From Candidatus Zhuqueibacterota bacterium (GTDB lineage: Bacteria; Zhuqueibacterota; Zhuqueibacteria; Oceanimicrobiales; Oceanimicrobiaceae): a stretch of DNA of 64,000 nucleotides. The DNA lies in contig JAJDAF010000050.1 of assembly GCA_029261995.1 (NCBI GenBank), positions 306,467 to 370,466 of the forward strand, read 5' to 3'. Position 1 is the first letter of the stretch. Every line of letters begins with the position of its first letter. The translations under genes and the position numbers were made by a program. Below, piece by piece: positions 18,439-27,265 of this stretch. The notes under the pieces are model-generated. The model saw only the letters and a program-made list of their open reading frames with translations, did no database searches and had not been told where the DNA came from.

Positions 18439-19889
18439 TTGACTTCGGCACCGGTTCCGGCGGCCTGCTGGCGGTAGCGCCCATTCTGACCCTGGCGGTC
18501 ACCGGCTTTCTGGTGATTGTGCTGGAACTCTTCCTTCGAAAACATACAAACCTTGCCGTGATCGGAGTTACTCTCGCCGGCCTGGCGGCTGCTGGCGCAT
18601 ATTCGGTGATGCTGTGGGACCAGGCGCTTTCTGCCTTCGGCGATCTCGTTATCGCGGATAATTTTTCCATCTTGGTCACTTTTATTCTCTTGGTGAGCGC
18701 TGTTTTGAGCACGCTCCTGACTTTCAATCGCTATGAAAAGAGCTACCTGCTTTTTCCTGAATTCTGCGCAATCGTTCTGTTTGCCATGGTCGGCATGCTG
18801 CTGATGATTACATCCCGGCATCTGCTGGTGATTTTTCTGGGCCTTGAGACGCTATCGATTTCCCTATATGTTTTGGCAGGACTCAAGCGAACTGAGGCCA
18901 GGTCTCTCGAAGCCGGTTTCAAGTATTTTTTGCTGGGGGCGTTTGCCAGCGCCTTTCTGCTATATGGCATCGCTTTTTTGTTCGGCGCTACCGGCAGCCT
19001 TGACCTGCAAGCGATAGCGGCTGTAATTCAGGGTTCCACGGTTCCGCACCAGCCTTTGATCACTCTGGGCGCTCTCCTGATTCTGGTTGGTCTCGGCTTC
19101 AAAGTGGCGGTTTTCCCCTTCCATCCGTGGGCGCCCGATGTTTATCAGGGAGCACCGACACCCGTTGCTGCCTTCATGTCCACTGCTTCGAAGGCAGCGG
19201 CATTTGCAGTTATCTTGCGAGTCCTGTGGTCGGCTACCGACGCTACAGCCTCTGATTTGGCGACCATTTTGGCTGTTGTCGCGGTTGTGACTATGACAAT
19301 CGGCAATGTCACCGCCCTCGTGCAGAAGAATATCAAACGTATGTTGGCCTACTCATCTGTCGCCCACGCCGGCTACATTCTGGTAGGCGTGGCGTCGTGG
19401 AATGCAGCAGGAGCCGCAAGCGTGGTTTTCTATCTGTTGGCGTACACATTTATGAATTGCGGCGCCTTTGCCGTGGTTGCTTACCTGGGCGACCAGCAAG
19501 GCGAACATCTCAAACTGGATGATTTCAGAGGCCTGGCTTTCCGCCTGCCGTGGCTGGCGCTGGCCATGGCTGTTTTTATGTTTGCGCTCGCCGGCCTGCC
19601 GCCGACAGCCGGATTTGTTGCAAAGTTCTATCTGCTCGCCGCAGCGGTGAAGGCTGGCTACGTACCAGTTGTGATTCTGGCTGTCTTGAATTCCGTCGTT
19701 TCGCTTTACTACTATCTTGGCGTTGTTGTGCTGATGTTCATGAAAAAAGAACAGACACGTCTTGAACTGGATTCATCCTACCTGGTTGGCAGCAGTGTTG
19801 TTTTAGCCGCGATTGGAGCGCTCGCGCTTGGACTTTTCCCGTCTCGGATCATAGAATTCTGTGAGCGCGTCATGAGTCACGTATTGTAA
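18435..19889 (+). CDS. nuoN: NADH-quinone oxidoreductase subunit N
   Basis: A 484-residue third antiporter-like subunit. It starts with GTG at 18435 overlapping the nuoM stop. Family blocks seen are LGLETLSISLYVL, GLGFKVAVFPFHPWAPDVYQGAPTP (shown in part: FHPWAPDVYQGAPTP) and KRMLAYSSVAHAGYILVG. It is the last gene of the nuoJKLMN block. No nuoA-I genes occur in the window, so the peripheral arm and NuoA/H must be encoded elsewhere. The next gene starts 27 bases later with a good AAGGAAG site and may be cotranscribed. Confidence 0.95.
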   Translation: MIDFGTGSGGLLAVAPILTLAVTGFLVIVLELFLRKHTNLAVIGVTLAGLAAAGAYSVMLWDQALSAFGDLVIADNFSILVTFILLVSAVLSTLLTFNRYEKSYLLFPEFCAIVLFAMVGMLLMITSRHLLVIFLGLETLSISLYVLAGLKRTEARSLEAGFKYFLLGAFASAFLLYGIAFLFGATGSLDLQAIAAVIQGSTVPHQPLITLGALLILVGLGFKVAVFPFHPWAPDVYQGAPTPVAAFMSTASKAAAFAVILRVLWSATDATASDLATILAVVAVVTMTIGNVTALVQKNIKRMLAYSSVAHAGYILVGVASWNAAGAASVVFYLLAYTFMNCGAFAVVAYLGDQQGEHLKLDDFRGLAFRLPWLALAMAVFMFALAGLPPTAGFVAKFYLLAAAVKAGYVPVVILAVLNSVVSLYYYLGVVVLMFMKKEQTRLELDSSYLVGSSVVLAAIGALALGLFPSRIIEFCERVMSHVL

Positions 19890-19915
19890 TACTGGAGTAA
19901 AGGAAGACAGAAAAA

Positions 19916-20842
19916 ATGAGTGCGTCCTACTTGAAAATTCTTGCTGATGTGACGGGTGATCGGCGGTCCGGGGCGTGGCAGGTCTCAAAAAAGGCAGTCA
20001 AATGCGTGGAGCAACTGTCACGAGAGTTTGCGACATCTGATGCTCAAACTTTGATCGCTGAGTTGGAACGCGTCAGCGCCGAGATTCTGAAAGCCCAAAC
20101 CGGAATGGCACAACTGGTCAATTTCTTCAATTCCGTTTTTGTCATGATTGAAGAAGAATCGTCGATGGACGCTGTCGTATTCTCCCGAAAAATTAGCGGT
20201 GAGGCGCGGAGGTTTCTTGAGTTGTCAGAAAATGCCGTGGCAAAAGTGGCGACCCACGGTGCTGAGCTGATTAGCAATGACGGCATCGTGTTCATTCACA
20301 GTAACAGCAGCACGATTATGGAAATTGTTAAGTCCGCAAGAACGGCCGGAAAGGTCTTTGACATTATTCTGACCGAGTCGCGCCCCCTGAATGAGGGTCG
20401 CGCCTGCGCTGTTGAGTTGTCACAAATGGACATCCAGACCACCTATCTGGTGGACGCCGCCAGCGCCAAAGGTGTGGACCGGGCAGACGTCATTTTGCTG
20501 GGCGCGGACACGGTTTCTGAAAACACCCTGATCAACAAAATTGGTTCACGCGCGATTTGCCTTTTGGCGCGTGAAGCTGTGGTGCCCTGCTACCTGGCGT
20601 GCGAGTCGAGCAAGTTCATTTCGAGAAAACTGGGCCCGAAACGGGAGCAACCGCGCAATTCCGTCGAGGTGTGGAAGTCACCACCGGACGAAATCACTGT
20701 GGAGAACTACTACTTTGACGAGGTCGCGCTCGAGCAGTTCACGGGCGTGATTATGGAGGATGGCATCCTGACGCCGGAGGAAACCAGTGGGATGATTCGG
20801 TCACGCAAGATGAGCCGCAAGTTGGTGAAAATGCTTAAATAA
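19916..20842 (+). CDS. eIF2B alpha-like sugar-phosphate isomerase family protein
   Basis: A 308-residue protein of the IF-2B family (PF01008), which includes eIF2B regulatory subunits, methylthioribose-1-phosphate isomerase and ribose-1,5-bisphosphate isomerase. Visible family motifs are TESRPLNEGR, LLGADTVSENTLINKIGS (the Asp and GAD segment of the active or binding site) and the C-terminal region around VENYYFDEV. The N-terminal helical domain (1-110) resembles eIF2B-alpha more than MtnA. The substrate cannot be fixed from sequence; a nucleotide or ribose-phosphate isomerase is one option. RBS AAGGAAG is at about 19900. It sits between nuoN and pepA on the same strand. Confidence 0.75.
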   Translation: MSASYLKILADVTGDRRSGAWQVSKKAVKCVEQLSREFATSDAQTLIAELERVSAEILKAQTGMAQLVNFFNSVFVMIEEESSMDAVVFSRKISGEARRFLELSENAVAKVATHGAELISNDGIVFIHSNSSTIMEIVKSARTAGKVFDIILTESRPLNEGRACAVELSQMDIQTTYLVDAASAKGVDRADVILLGADTVSENTLINKIGSRAICLLAREAVVPCYLACESSKFISRKLGPKREQPRNSVEVWKSPPDEITVENYYFDEVALEQFTGVIMEDGILTPEETSGMIRSRKMSRKLVKMLK

Positions 20843-20876
20843 CGACAGATGGCAAATGTTAAAACGTGAGACAGGA

Positions 20877-22370
20877 ATGAAGGTCATTTGCACGCACCAG
20901 GCTTTGTCAAAGGTCAAGGCTGATGTGCTGATCCTGGGCGGCCGTGAAGATGACTCTGTCTGGCCGTTCGTTGACCGGGAAGAGATCGGCGGCGGGTTTG
21001 CGACCTCGGTGGCGCGCAAAGATTTTGCGGGGAAGACGGGGCAGTCTTTGTTGCTGTTTGCGGCGACAGAGGCAGCAACACAACGCGTTCTCCTCATCGG
21101 TCTGGGAGAAGCATCAGGTAGAGAAGCCATCAGGAAGGCCTTAGGAGGAGCCGTCAATCTACTCCGGACTCAGGGCTATAGACGCGTGGCGGTCGCACTG
21201 GAAACATTATCCGATGATGGAATTGAAACAGCGGCCGTTGCGCAGCTTGTTGTAGAAACAGTGGTGCTCGCGTACTATCGATTCGATGCGTTTAACAAGG
21301 AAAAGGCCGCGGCGCCGGCAGCGCCCCGTGAGTTGGTTTTGGTCGCGCCAAATGCCAGCACGGAAAACGCCGCCAGAGTGGCTGGCGGCCGTGGCAGGAT
21401 AGTCGCTGAGTCCACAAATTTCGCCCGCGACCTGCAAAATCAACCAGGCAATCTGTTGACACCAAAGAAACTTGCTGGTGTGGCGCGCTCGCTGGCGAAG
21501 CGCGGTAACTTGAAAATCAAAGTGCTCGGCGAGCCGGAAATGCAGGGGTTAAAAATGGGGGCACTGCTCGGCGTGGCGAAAGGCAGCGCTGAGCCTGCTC
21601 GATTTATTGTCCTCGAGCACAACCGGGAAGCGAAGTCGAAAGGCACGACTGTGCTCGTGGGCAAAGGTATCACGTTTGACACCGGCGGCATTTCCCTCAA
21701 ACCCAGCGACAAGATGGAAGAAATGAAGTTCGACATGTCCGGCGCCGCCGCTGTCCTTGGTACCCTGAAGGCTGTCGCCGAACTGCAGCTTCCGAAACAC
21801 GTTGTCGGTTTGATTCCGACCGCCGAAAACATGCCAGGTAGCGCCGCAGTTCGGCCTGGGGATATCCTGACCGCCAGCGATGGCACCACCATCGAAGTTG
21901 GCAATACCGACGCGGAGGGCCGGCTGGTTCTGGCCGATGCCCTGGTTTACGCCAGACGCTTCAAACCTCAAGCGGTCATTGACCTGGCGACCTTGACGGG
22001 AGCTGTTGTTCTCGCCCTCGGCCACCACAGAACCGGGCTTATGGCCAACGCTCCTGACTTGGCCGGGGCCTTGAAGTCTGCAGGCGACAGGGCAGGGGAG
22101 AAGCTCTGGCAACTCCCTCTCACCCAAGAATACTACGATGATATCAAAGGCGACTATGCGGACATCAAGAATTCTGCCGGCCGGCCCGGTAGTGTCATTA
22201 CCGCCGCAGCATTTCTAGGAACGTTCGCGCGAGACTTCGATTGGGCCCATCTTGATATTGCCGGAACCGCGTGGACGAATTCAAACAAAGACTGTTTTGA
22301 GAAGGGTGGAACTGGTGTTGGGGTACGATTGCTGGTCGAATTCCTGTCAGGTCAGTCGGTCAGCTTGTAG
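20877..22370 (+). CDS. pepA: Leucyl aminopeptidase, M17 family
   Basis: Cytosolic dimetal aminopeptidase removing N-terminal residues from peptides. The catalytic C-terminal domain shows GKGITFDTGGISLKPS (about residues 259-274) with the metal and lysine ligands, KFDMSGAAAVLG, and the M17 signature NTDAEGRLVLADAL (about 341). The N-terminal P-loop-like domain (1-170) is more variable. The start at 20877 (MKVICTHQ) fits the family; an in-frame ATG at 20856 is possible. The 497-residue length is normal. A clear intrinsic terminator follows at 22412. Confidence 0.92.
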   Translation: MKVICTHQALSKVKADVLILGGREDDSVWPFVDREEIGGGFATSVARKDFAGKTGQSLLLFAATEAATQRVLLIGLGEASGREAIRKALGGAVNLLRTQGYRRVAVALETLSDDGIETAAVAQLVVETVVLAYYRFDAFNKEKAAAPAAPRELVLVAPNASTENAARVAGGRGRIVAESTNFARDLQNQPGNLLTPKKLAGVARSLAKRGNLKIKVLGEPEMQGLKMGALLGVAKGSAEPARFIVLEHNREAKSKGTTVLVGKGITFDTGGISLKPSDKMEEMKFDMSGAAAVLGTLKAVAELQLPKHVVGLIPTAENMPGSAAVRPGDILTASDGTTIEVGNTDAEGRLVLADALVYARRFKPQAVIDLATLTGAVVLALGHHRTGLMANAPDLAGALKSAGDRAGEKLWQLPLTQEYYDDIKGDYADIKNSAGRPGSVITAAAFLGTFARDFDWAHLDIAGTAWTNSNKDCFEKGGTGVGVRLLVEFLSGQSVSL

Positions 22371-22411
22371 TCAATTGGCATGCAGGAACTGTCGTCTGAA
22401 AGTAGAAAAGC

Positions 22412-22444
22412 AAACCGGACGGACCAGCCCTCCGCCCGGTTTTT
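22412..22444 (+). terminator. Intrinsic terminator after pepA
   Basis: Stem arms AAACCGGACGGA (22412-22423) and TCCGCCCGGTTT (22431-22442) pair with a single A/C mismatch around a 7-base loop, followed by a run of T ending at 22444. It lies 42 bases after the pepA stop and ends the plus-strand unit before the convergent minus-strand receptor gene. Confidence 0.88.
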
Positions 22445-22510
22445 GTGGAGAGTTAGGAAGCGATCACCTCGCCGCCTTTTAGCCATTCTATTTAGTTCAG
22501 CGTCGTAGCA

Positions 22511-24943
22511 CTAGTTTGCAATCGTCAGAGACGCCCAGAATTTGAAGCTACCCTGCAAACCGTCGCCATCTTCTCCCAGGGAGCGAATTGCTACCAAACT
22601 GAGTTTGCTTTCTTTGGCAAATGCCTGGAGATACCAAGTCAAACCAAATGCGTACTGAGTTGTTAAGCCGAGCCGATCATCGTTGCCTAGGAACTGTGCG
22701 GCAAACGATTCAGGGGTATTTTCCCGCGAGATGACAATGCGTTCAGGACCCCAGTTGCGTAGTGGATACCCGGTAGCCCGCAAATACTGTCCCTTTATTT
22801 GGACCTCCGACGACAGAAAGTAGATGAGAGACAGGTTGAAGATCTTGTCACGATTAAAATAAGGCCGGAAGAAGGTACCCTCGTCACTCTGGTAAACCTG
22901 GTTGTTCAGCGTGTAACTGATCCAACCCTGCAACTGGCCAGCGGTCTTGCCGACCCAGTACTCATAACCACGACTCTCACCCGTTTTGAGCGGAATACTC
23001 CAGAACCATCGGTTGATGCGGGCCATGTAGGCACGGTCGCGAAAGTCGTAATCTTTGCTGAAGTATGCAATCGAGGTGGTCAAGCTGGGCGTCAGTTGCA
23101 GTGTCGCTTCGGCACGAATATGGTCGGCTCTCGACGGCTGCTCCGCCGATGTCTTTATTAGAAACTCACCCCGTCCCAAGTGATCGCCCGATTTCGCCTC
23201 GGATGCGTAACTGCGGTCCGTGAACTGGAAATAGCGTCCAGTTGCCAGCGCCACGTTTAGTCGTTTTGTAGGTTTGACCGTCAGTCTTGCCCGGGGCTCG
23301 AAATGAAGACCGTCGCCGGCAACGTTGGAGGGCAATCTCAATCCGGCTGAGATTTGCCAGAATCTTTTGTCAGCGGTCAGGCCGAGGTACGGCGTCAGCA
23401 CGGTCGCCTTTTGTGTGAATAGGTCCAATGGGTCGCTCAGGATCGGCAAGTAGAAATTGCCGGATAGATCTGTCGGCAGCGTCAGCTCGCGCACGACTTT
23501 GTATTCATCCAGGCTGTCTAGCCTGACTGTACCGCGGCTTTCCAGATCACTGAAGTCGAGCCCGGCCACCGCAGTCAGCCACTTCGACGGTGTTGTTGTG
23601 TACTTCACCTTAAAACCTGTCTCTCGCTGCAACTCATTCAATTTTGAGCTGTAACCGAGAGCCGTGAATTGCCCGGATTCTCTCGACTTGTACTCGTACT
23701 TAAGTCCGAGATTCTGATTCACCAACTGCTCGCTGATGAGGCTGTTGCTTTCGCTGAAAGACCCACGGCTGACAAGGGTGAGCAGTGTCACTTTGTGCTT
23801 TCTGGCAGGCCTGTATTCCAGCTTGGTGAACAGGTCGAGTCCTTGCCACTGGTCCAGCCGCAAGTCGTTGTCGAATTTGCCATTACGCCAGGCGCCGGTG
23901 ACGCCGACTTTTTTGGTGCTCTTCTTGAAATTAAAGGTTAGCCCCGTCATGCTCGCGCTGGTGTAGATAGAATAGGGAATATCATTGATCTTGGGTGTTT
24001 GCAGCGCAATCACGCCTGACATGGCATCGCCATATTCAACGCCGAAGCCTGCCCGGTGCAATGTCAGATGGTCGATCAGCGAGGCCGCAAATACGCTTCG
24101 GCGGTTTTGACCGAACGTCGGGACGTAAATCGGGATGCCGTCCAGTTCAATTGCTACTTCGGTCGCGCTGCCTCCTTCAATATGTGGGAAAACGTCATCC
24201 ATGTCTCGCCGCGAGATACCTGGCTGTTGGTGCAGAAGCTCAAAAATTTCGCCGTCGTTGGCAAGCGGTGGCGTGTTCATTTGCAGTTTGCTGACGGTCT
24301 GGGCTGCCAGCACCGGGATATTTTGTCTTGGAAGAGCTTTTTCTTCTACCACCACCTCAGGGGTCGGAACCGGTTTTGGCTCAAGTGCAATCTCTATTGA
24401 TTTCCGGGTGTTGCCTCTGAGCGTCAATTCTAGCTCCAAACTGTGATAGCCAATCCGGCTGACGTGGATGCTGGTCCTGCCGGGTGGTATATTCGACAGT
24501 TCAAAAGTGCCATGTCTATCCGATGTCACCCCGAGATTTGAATCAAAGACGTAGATATTTGTTCCGGCGATGGGCTGGTTGAGATAGATATCGGTGATTT
24601 TTCCGGTGAGCACAGCCGGCAGGCCCACGGTTTCAGTGCGCGGCACAATGACCCAGAGATCATCTGACTTTCGAATGAAGTCAAGTGGCGTCCCCAGGAG
24701 TGATTTTCTGACCGCCTCGCTTGGGGAATCGTCAAATTTTCTGAACACCTTGAAGGAGTCCACAATGGAGTTGACAAACACCAAGCGAATTCCGCTCTGG
24801 TCTTGGATAGTCTCCAAAACCTGGCCCAGCGGCTGACGCAGGGCAGTGAATTTTACGACTTTGTTCTTACTAAATCCGGGTTGGCTGGACCCGAAAAAAA
24901 AGGTAAGTCCAAAGAACGCAAGCAGCAAGATTCTTTGCAACAT
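22511..24943 (-). CDS. TonB-dependent outer-membrane receptor with N-terminal STN signalling domain
   Basis: An 810-residue FecA-type transducer. Order: signal peptide (1-25), secretin/TonB short N-terminal (STN) domain (about 28-100), carboxypeptidase-regulatory-like domain (about 112-190, LTGKITDIYLNQPIAGTNIY), plug (about 210-310), then a beta-barrel ending in a short hydrophobic strand (KFWASLTIAN). The STN domain marks receptors that signal ligand binding to a membrane anti-sigma factor. The FecR and ECF sigma genes lie just upstream on the same strand, completing the circuit. The ligand is unknown: iron chelate, other metal complex or glycan are all possible. No SusD-like partner is adjacent, which argues against a classic polysaccharide utilisation pair. 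Confidence 0.88.
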   Translation of the reverse strand: MLQRILLLAFFGLTFFFGSSQPGFSKNKVVKFTALRQPLGQVLETIQDQSGIRLVFVNSIVDSFKVFRKFDDSPSEAVRKSLLGTPLDFIRKSDDLWVIVPRTETVGLPAVLTGKITDIYLNQPIAGTNIYVFDSNLGVTSDRHGTFELSNIPPGRTSIHVSRIGYHSLELELTLRGNTRKSIEIALEPKPVPTPEVVVEEKALPRQNIPVLAAQTVSKLQMNTPPLANDGEIFELLHQQPGISRRDMDDVFPHIEGGSATEVAIELDGIPIYVPTFGQNRRSVFAASLIDHLTLHRAGFGVEYGDAMSGVIALQTPKINDIPYSIYTSASMTGLTFNFKKSTKKVGVTGAWRNGKFDNDLRLDQWQGLDLFTKLEYRPARKHKVTLLTLVSRGSFSESNSLISEQLVNQNLGLKYEYKSRESGQFTALGYSSKLNELQRETGFKVKYTTTPSKWLTAVAGLDFSDLESRGTVRLDSLDEYKVVRELTLPTDLSGNFYLPILSDPLDLFTQKATVLTPYLGLTADKRFWQISAGLRLPSNVAGDGLHFEPRARLTVKPTKRLNVALATGRYFQFTDRSYASEAKSGDHLGRGEFLIKTSAEQPSRADHIRAEATLQLTPSLTTSIAYFSKDYDFRDRAYMARINRWFWSIPLKTGESRGYEYWVGKTAGQLQGWISYTLNNQVYQSDEGTFFRPYFNRDKIFNLSLIYFLSSEVQIKGQYLRATGYPLRNWGPERIVISRENTPESFAAQFLGNDDRLGLTTQYAFGLTWYLQAFAKESKLSLVAIRSLGEDGDGLQGSFKFWASLTIAN

Positions 24944-25073
24944 ACCTTACATCTCTCCACATAAGGCTGTTTTGGGTATGCTCTGGACTACATGGTTCTA
25001 ATGCTGGAATTGTGTATAAGATAGTACAATTTTTAGCGCACAATATTCAATGTTTTTTTCGATCCCGTCTTCC

Positions 25074-26093
25074 TTATTTGCTGGCGAGTCTGAAACCGTC
25101 TTCAGCGCGTTCAAGCCGAGCATTCAAGCTCGCGGCAAGCGTTTCCAGGACGGTTTGGAGAGACTCTTTGGAAAAAGATGCTGAGATCGACAGCTCGAGC
25201 AGGGCTGGGTCTGCCGCGAGCGGTACATTGTAGGTGCGCTCTATTTCTGCAAGTGCGGCATCGAGCCGCTTGTTGGCGAAAACCAGGCGGCCTTGCCGCC
25301 ATGAAAGCAAGGCGCCTGGTTCTGTGGGTTGTACTGATATTGGCCCATCTTCGCAGACGGCCAACTGCCCCGGAAGCACTTCTACTTCCGACGCTTGCAC
25401 AGCGTTTGAATGAACTGCCACTCTTCCTGACTTCACATAGACTTCGGTGGCGGAGTCCCAGGTCCGGACGTTGAATTCTGTTCCCAGAACTCGAGTCCGG
25501 GCCTGGGTTGTCTCTACCAAGAAGGGTACGCGATGATTTGGGCGCACCGCAAAGAACCCTTCTCCTTTTAGCCGTACCTGCCTGATGTGGGAGTCAAAGC
25601 TTCTTGGATATTCGAAAGTTGAGCCTGCACTCAGATGGACACTTGAACCATCCGGCAGGGATACCTGCATCTGTTGCCCGAAGGGGACGGTGACGATGTG
25701 CATGCCCGGGCGAAACATGTCCGTCCGAAATGCCAATACCACCAGTAGCGCTGCCAGGCCGGTCGCTATTGCGAGCCTCGGCAATCGAGGGGCGATGCTG
25801 GAAAGCAGTCTGTCGCTGACGCGAACTTGTGGCCGCGTTTGTCTTGCATGCGCCTCCGCAGCGGACATTCGATTGAGCAACGTCTTCCACTGAGCATCCT
25901 GTGGTGTGCCCTGTGGAATCGGAAGATCCCGCGCGGCCTGCCACACGGATTGCATTCTGTCCCAGGCTTTCCTGTGCTCAGGGTCGGTCAGCCACGTTTC
26001 TAGCTTGCGCTTTTCCGCTGGGCTTAGTCTGCCATCCTGTTGTCTCAGGAAGCTCTGGTTCATGTCGAATGTGTCGTGGCTGTTTGTGCTCAT
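25074..26093 (-). CDS. FecR-type anti-sigma factor
   Basis: A 339-residue single-pass inner-membrane regulator. The cytosolic N-terminal domain (1-95) has the characteristic W...DPEHRKAWDRMQ segment, a transmembrane helix lies near 104-122, the periplasmic FecR domain is about 140-235 (VPFGQQMQVSLPDGSSVHL, AVRPNHRVPFLVET), and a C-terminal DUF4974/STN-like domain (about 270-335) would contact the receptor's STN domain. It sits between the sigma gene (255 bp upstream) and the receptor gene (130 bp downstream), the usual FecI-FecR-FecA order. It should hold the sigma factor inactive until the receptor is loaded. Confidence 0.92.
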   Translation of the reverse strand: MSTNSHDTFDMNQSFLRQQDGRLSPAEKRKLETWLTDPEHRKAWDRMQSVWQAARDLPIPQGTPQDAQWKTLLNRMSAAEAHARQTRPQVRVSDRLLSSIAPRLPRLAIATGLAALLVVLAFRTDMFRPGMHIVTVPFGQQMQVSLPDGSSVHLSAGSTFEYPRSFDSHIRQVRLKGEGFFAVRPNHRVPFLVETTQARTRVLGTEFNVRTWDSATEVYVKSGRVAVHSNAVQASEVEVLPGQLAVCEDGPISVQPTEPGALLSWRQGRLVFANKRLDAALAEIERTYNVPLAADPALLELSISASFSKESLQTVLETLAASLNARLERAEDGFRLASK

Positions 26094-26348
26094 CGTTCTA
26101 AGTTTTCTCCACCGCGTTTATTAGATATACGAATAAGAAGCCTTCAACCCCCATATGAAAATTGATCTTTTTTCATTTTTTTACTGTTGAGAGTTCATGG
26201 TCTGCCATGCAAGGCTAAGATTTTATATGACTTAGATCGAATTGAAAAATATCGATTATTTTTGTCGATCAACAAGGTCTAGCCGCAAAAGAGTGAATCC
26301 AACCCAATATTGAAGTAGATGTCCGGGACGCGGCGGCGACAGAAATAT
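26094..26348. other. AT-rich gap between sigma and FecR genes
   Basis: These 255 AT-rich bases between the sigma stop and the FecR start hold no gene. The length leaves room for a separate, possibly sigma-dependent promoter for fecR and the receptor gene. No motif could be assigned. Confidence 0.3.
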
Positions 26349-26918
26349 CTAGGAAGGAAGAACGATATCCAGGGCCTGCAGCTTTTCCTTGAGGGTTTGC
26401 AGCGCCTTACTGATGTGCTTCTCAACGGTTCTCACGGATATGCCCATGACTTCGGCGATTTCTTTGTGTTGTAGTGCCTCATAGCGGCTCAGCGTAAAGG
26501 CTGTCCGCGGCGCCTCTGACATTGATGAGATGATGTCGTCAATGATTTCAGCGAGCTGATTGTATTCAGCCGTTTCGTCAGCCGAGATTGTGGACGCCAA
26601 CGCGCCCGACTTCTCCGGGCTAAGCTCACGGTGACGTTCGTCCTTGCGCAGGTGGTCTGTGGCAAGGTTACTTGCAATGCGGAAGAGGAAGGTCTCGATG
26701 TTGGTCCCTGTCTTCAGGTTCTTGCGGGAATCCCAGAAGCGTAGGAACGTCTCCTGTACCACATCCTCAGCAAGCTCCACAGATTTCGACCTGAGCCAGA
26801 CGAAACGGTAGATGCGCGGCTGCAGTTCAATGAAAATCTCGTGCAGGAGTTCGCGGTCGCCTTGTCGCAAAGCTTCAATCTGGTCCTTGCCGAGTCGGAT
26901 GCGTTTCGGAGTCGTCAT
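26349..26918 (-). CDS. ECF sigma factor, FecI-like
   Basis: A 189-residue group 4 sigma-70 factor. Region 2 is around RIYRFVWLRSKSVELAEDVV plus ETFLRFWD, and region 4 (helix-turn-helix) around LQHKEIAEVMGISVRTVEKH. The start at 26918 (MTTPKRIRLG) gives standard FecI-like length; an upstream in-frame ATG at 26984 would add 22 hydrophobic, atypical residues. Its gene leads a minus-strand unit with FecR and the TonB receptor, so it probably directs transcription of the receptor gene and perhaps itself. Confidence 0.92.
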   Translation of the reverse strand: MTTPKRIRLGKDQIEALRQGDRELLHEIFIELQPRIYRFVWLRSKSVELAEDVVQETFLRFWDSRKNLKTGTNIETFLFRIASNLATDHLRKDERHRELSPEKSGALASTISADETAEYNQLAEIIDDIISSMSEAPRTAFTLSRYEALQHKEIAEVMGISVRTVEKHISKALQTLKEKLQALDIVLPS

Positions 26919-27195
26919 GGATGCCAATTTAGTGTGAGCAAACAGGAAAAGCAAGTGGAAGTCTGAAATCATGCTGTTTTTCACCTGCTGGAAGCTGAAG
27001 TTCTCAGGGTATTTGCGGCCGGCAATAGTTGTGACTCTTCGTCGTTTCCCAGCATATTTTCAGAGTCGGTGATCCCGTAGGTACGTATAGATGAGATTCT
27101 GGGTGCCCGGATTCGTTGCCGTTTTGCCGGCATTTATCTGTTTATTAATTTTTAGAAATTTCTTGCATTTGGCAGGCTGTATATCTATATTTCCG

Positions 27196-27215
27196 TGCTC
27201 AAGTCCTCTTGAGCA
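27196..27215. repeat. Perfect 8-bp inverted repeat upstream of ffh
   Basis: TGCTCAAG (27196-27203), a four-base loop TCCT, and CTTGAGCA (27208-27215). It is 18 bases upstream of a second, longer inverted repeat. It could be part of a 5' leader structure or a protein-binding operator. Confidence 0.6.
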
Positions 27216-27232
27216 GAATCTGCATATTTTTA

Positions 27233-27262
27233 GAAAATTCACAGCTTTGTCTGTGAATTTTC
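27233..27262 (+). promoter_or_regulatory. Perfect 12-bp stem-loop abutting the ffh start codon
   Basis: GAAAATTCACAG (27233-27244) and CTGTGAATTTTC (27251-27262) pair perfectly around CTTTGT. The stem ends three bases before the ATG at 27266, where the ribosome must bind, and no Shine-Dalgarno sequence is visible. It may control ffh translation or act as a terminator (TTTTCTTT follows the loop side). Confidence 0.6.
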
Positions 27263-27265
27263 TTT

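Larger units (their letters stand above)
26919..27265. other. Divergent intergenic region between ECF sigma gene and ffh
   Basis: No supported gene is present. The ffh side holds two strong inverted repeats (27196-27215 and 27233-27262), described separately. Promoters for both flanking genes must lie here, but none could be assigned with confidence. Confidence 0.4.
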
